A stretch of DNA of 13,625 nt from the NCBI GenBank assembly GCA_009784335.1, contig WRBX01000007.1, positions 1 through 13,625 on the forward strand. The letters run 5' to 3'. The DNA is from Oscillospiraceae bacterium (GTDB taxonomy: Bacteria; Bacillota_A; Clostridia; Monoglobales; WRBX01). Below, in pieces: positions 11,956 through 13,625 of the stretch. Below the pieces are notes generated by a model. The model had not been told where the DNA came from, searched no databases, and saw only the letters and a program-made list of their open reading frames with translations. Made by a program: the position numbers and the translations under genes. Position 1 is the stretch's first letter, and the number at the start of each line of letters is the position of its first letter.

Positions 11956-12470
11956 GCGCTATCGCTTTATACACGGATGACACGGATTTTAACGGATTCA
12001 CACGGATTTTGGTTTATTATCATATAGTCTTCGACGCACCTGAGGTTCTTCACCAAAATTGAGTAATAATCCCACTTCAAAACTAGTTGCCTTCAAATAA
12101 TTAACAAGTTGCAGCTCATGTTCAATCGTTATTCTCTCTGCGGTTTTGAGCTCTAAAATAATCTTATCTTCTACAATCAAGTCAGCCTTATACTTTCCAA
12201 CTATTTGCCCTTTGTAGCAAACTTGAATTTCTTTTTGGCATTCTACATTAAATCCGCTGTTCTTAAGTTCAAGATACATGGCATTTTGATATACATTTTC
12301 TAAAAATCCATAACCCAGCTCATTATACACTGAATAGAAGCATTGAATAATCCTCTCAGTGATTCCGTTTTGCTTATCTAATAACATTAGCTTACTCCTC
12401 AAAATAATAAAAAAATTAATCCGTGGGCATCCGTTTAAATCCGTGTCATCCGTGTCTAAAGCGATAGCGC
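11956..12470. mobile_element. 515-bp inverted-repeat element carrying the GxxExxY gene
   Basis: The terminal inverted repeats are 32 bp (11956-11987 and 12439-12470) with one mismatch. They are built of ATCCGTG/ACACGGAT units plus an end module, TAAAGCGATAGCGC. Further inner copies of the ATCCGTG unit extend both arms to about 12010 and 12417. The element lies between mrdA, whose stop codon begins at its right edge, and the minD ribosome binding site. The cargo is one gene. No transposase is present, so if mobile it depends on an enzyme elsewhere or on its own nuclease. Confidence 0.7.
11998..12387 (-). CDS. GxxExxY-family protein, PD-(D/E)XK nuclease-like
   Basis: This 129-residue protein of the GxxExxY group (PDDEXK_3-like) has its motif in LGYGFLENVYQNAMYLEL (near residues 26-43). 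The putative nuclease core is KADLIVEDKIILELKTAE, with an Asp, then Glu-x-Lys arrangement, followed by HELQLVNYLKAT and a conserved GLLLNFG. Whether the family cuts nucleic acid is not established to my knowledge. ATG 12387 has GAGGAG about 7 bases upstream. The longer upstream frame is repeat-derived and excluded. The last residues (KPKSV) and stop are encoded by the left repeat arm. Genes of this family are, as I recall, commonly bordered by such ATCCGTG repeats in multiple copies per genome. Confidence 0.9.
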   Translation of the reverse strand: MLLDKQNGITERIIQCFYSVYNELGYGFLENVYQNAMYLELKNSGFNVECQKEIQVCYKGQIVGKYKADLIVEDKIILELKTAERITIEHELQLVNYLKATSFEVGLLLNFGEEPQVRRRLYDNKPKSV

Positions 12471-13625
12471 TATTGCAATAAGCTTCCAATCTTATTCATC
12501 GGCGCCACAACGCTGGATGTATCAAAATATGCATCCAGCACATCTTTGGCGATGGGTGCGGCATATGAGCCGTGGCCGCCTTTTTCAACCACAACAGCGA
12601 TAGCGATTTCCGGCTTATCCAGCGGTGCAACGGCGACAAAAACGGCATTAACCTCGGATTTTGAGATAGTCGCCGTGCCGGTCTTGCTTCCCACCGCGAC
12701 CTTATAATTAGCGAAAACGCTCGATGCTGTGCCTGCCTCGGAAACATCGCGCATGCCTTGCATTATGGTATCATAATTTTCCTTTTTCATGTCAATCGAA
12801 TCCAGCACAACCGGCGCCACCTCGCCGCCCGATTTATTGACATCATAGCTCTTAATCGACTTCACGAGGTGCGGCTTATAGCGAGTGCCGCCGCTTGCAA
12901 TTGTGGCAATATAGCTCGCCAATTGCAGCGGAGTTAGCAGATTATCGCCTTGGCCAATCGCCGATTGCAGAGTGTCGCCCGGAACCCAAATGGTGCCTTG
13001 CCGCTTGCGATATTCGGGGCCCGCCATAATTCCGCTGCTCTCGCCGCCGATTTCAATGCCCGTCGCTTGCCCAAGGCCCAGTGCGCGGCCGTATTTATTC
13101 AGCTTTTCTATACCAAGCCGCTCGCCGAGCTCATAGAAGAAATAGTTGCAAGAAACTTTGAGCGCCTCGACAACATTGATATATCCATGGCTGGCGCTCG
13201 ACTGATTCCAAAGCCAGCAAGCCGGCTGATAGTCATTATATTTAGTAAATTTGCCCTTATCTTGTATAGTTTCGCGCGGAGTTATCGCATTCTCTTCAAG
13301 GCCCGCCAGCGCGGTGAGCATTTTCAAGGTTGAGCCGGGTGCATACGCGCCGCCGATTGCGCGGTTGAAAAGCGGCTTATTAGCGCTTGTAGAGAGGGCC
13401 TTATAATCCTGGTTAAATGTTTCGAGGTTGAACGACGGATAGCTTGCCATTGCCAAAATCTCGCCGGTGTTGACATCGAGCACCACGGCACCGCCTGCAT
13501 TGGCACCGCCTGCATCTTTTTTAGAGCGCATGCCGATGATGTTATTTCTAAGGGAATCTTCGAGGGTTTTCTGCAGGTGTGAATCCAGCGTGAGCACGCC
13601 GAAGCTGCCCATTTGCGCAGGAACC
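12470..13625 (-). CDS. mrdA: Penicillin-binding protein 2 (elongasome transpeptidase), partial
   Basis: The N-terminus lies beyond the right edge; 384 residues are visible, covering the transpeptidase domain. All three active-site motifs are present: SxxK in APGSTLK (Ser98, Lys101 of the visible part), SxN in SCNYFFYE (Ser158-Cys-Asn160) and KTG in VGSKTGTA (314-316). VLTLDSHLQ, GAVVLDVNTGEILAMASYPSF and GQGDNLLTPLQLA are typical of class B PBP2 rather than the division-specific PBP3. It cross-links peptidoglycan during side-wall growth and is probably co-transcribed with minD. A 15-bp tandem duplication (13487-13515) adds a second AGGAN pentapeptide near residue 40. Alternative: another class B PBP. 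Confidence 0.92.
   Translation of the reverse strand, partial: VPAQMGSFGVLTLDSHLQKTLEDSLRNNIIGMRSKKDAGGANAGGAVVLDVNTGEILAMASYPSFNLETFNQDYKALSTSANKPLFNRAIGGAYAPGSTLKMLTALAGLEENAITPRETIQDKGKFTKYNDYQPACWLWNQSSASHGYINVVEALKVSCNYFFYELGERLGIEKLNKYGRALGLGQATGIEIGGESSGIMAGPEYRKRQGTIWVPGDTLQSAIGQGDNLLTPLQLASYIATIASGGTRYKPHLVKSIKSYDVNKSGGEVAPVVLDSIDMKKENYDTIMQGMRDVSEAGTASSVFANYKVAVGSKTGTATISKSEVNAVFVAVAPLDKPEIAIAVVVEKGGHGSYAAPIAKDVLDAYFDTSSVVAPMNKIGSLLQ

Noticed and set aside
11942..12001. N-terminal extension of MinD (20 residues)
   Set aside because: The extra codons are ATCCGTG repeat sequence, and ATG 11941 has an excellent ribosome binding site directly before the Walker A strand.
12388..12489. 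N-terminal extension of the GxxExxY protein
   Set aside because: It encodes the repeat arm and end module. ATG 12387 with GAGGAG matches the family start.
13487..13515. 15-bp tandem duplication in mrdA as a functional repeat
   Set aside because: A single in-frame five-residue duplication in a loop is ordinary variation.

Overview
The window looks like chromosome from an uncultured, probably spore-forming Clostridia-type Bacillota. The pointers are a YlmC/YmxH-family spore protein, a mrdA-minD cell-shape/division block followed by pgi, an aluminium-resistance/methionine gamma-lyase-like protein, AAGGAG-type ribosome binding sites and tightly coupled short genes. No rRNA or tRNA is visible, so the placement is an inference.

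Layout. (1) 1-4470, rightward metabolic and membrane genes: the end of a type I isopentenyl-diphosphate isomerase, a PLP enzyme of the aluminium-resistance family, a CPBP membrane protease, a REP-associated tyrosine transposase (RAYT) and a GT39/PMT-like membrane glycosyltransferase. (2) 4460-5800, 1.3 kb with almost no coding capacity: an operator-like palindrome pair, a promoter-terminator pair that could delimit an RNA of about 80 nt, a 410-bp element with 23-bp perfect inverted ends, and a dense series of strong hairpins. (3) 5802-8656, an AT-rich accessory island: a leftward, translationally coupled run of tiny genes (two with HTH features) divergent from an intact Xer-like tyrosine recombinase, with two 28-bp 11-6-11 inverted sites in the divergent promoter and a related site at the end of the glycosyltransferase gene. 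A second coupled pair of small leftward genes lies beyond the recombinase. (4) 8955-13625, leftward housekeeping genes. In transcription order these are mrdA (cut by the window edge), a GxxExxY nuclease-like gene inside an inverted-repeat element, minD, pgi, two very short coupled ORFs and a YlmC-like gene.

The most striking feature is invasion by small structured repeats. One class has heptamer-like short tandem repeats (ATCCGTG-, TCAACTG-, AACGAAC-, GGATTCA- and GCATTTA-type). These usually form two inverted arms around a short core or, in one case, around the GxxExxY gene. The other class is a GGGCGACC...GGTCGCCC palindrome present in the RAYT gene and in pgi. Both classes occur between genes and inside conserved coding sequences, where they are translated in frame: three sites in the PLP enzyme, three in glucose-6-phosphate isomerase and two in the RAYT itself. 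The 5' element (209-363) shares its right-end module with the GxxExxY element, so it may be an internally deleted relative. These readings come from direct inspection. Family names rest on recognised motifs, and mobility or function of the repeats is inference.
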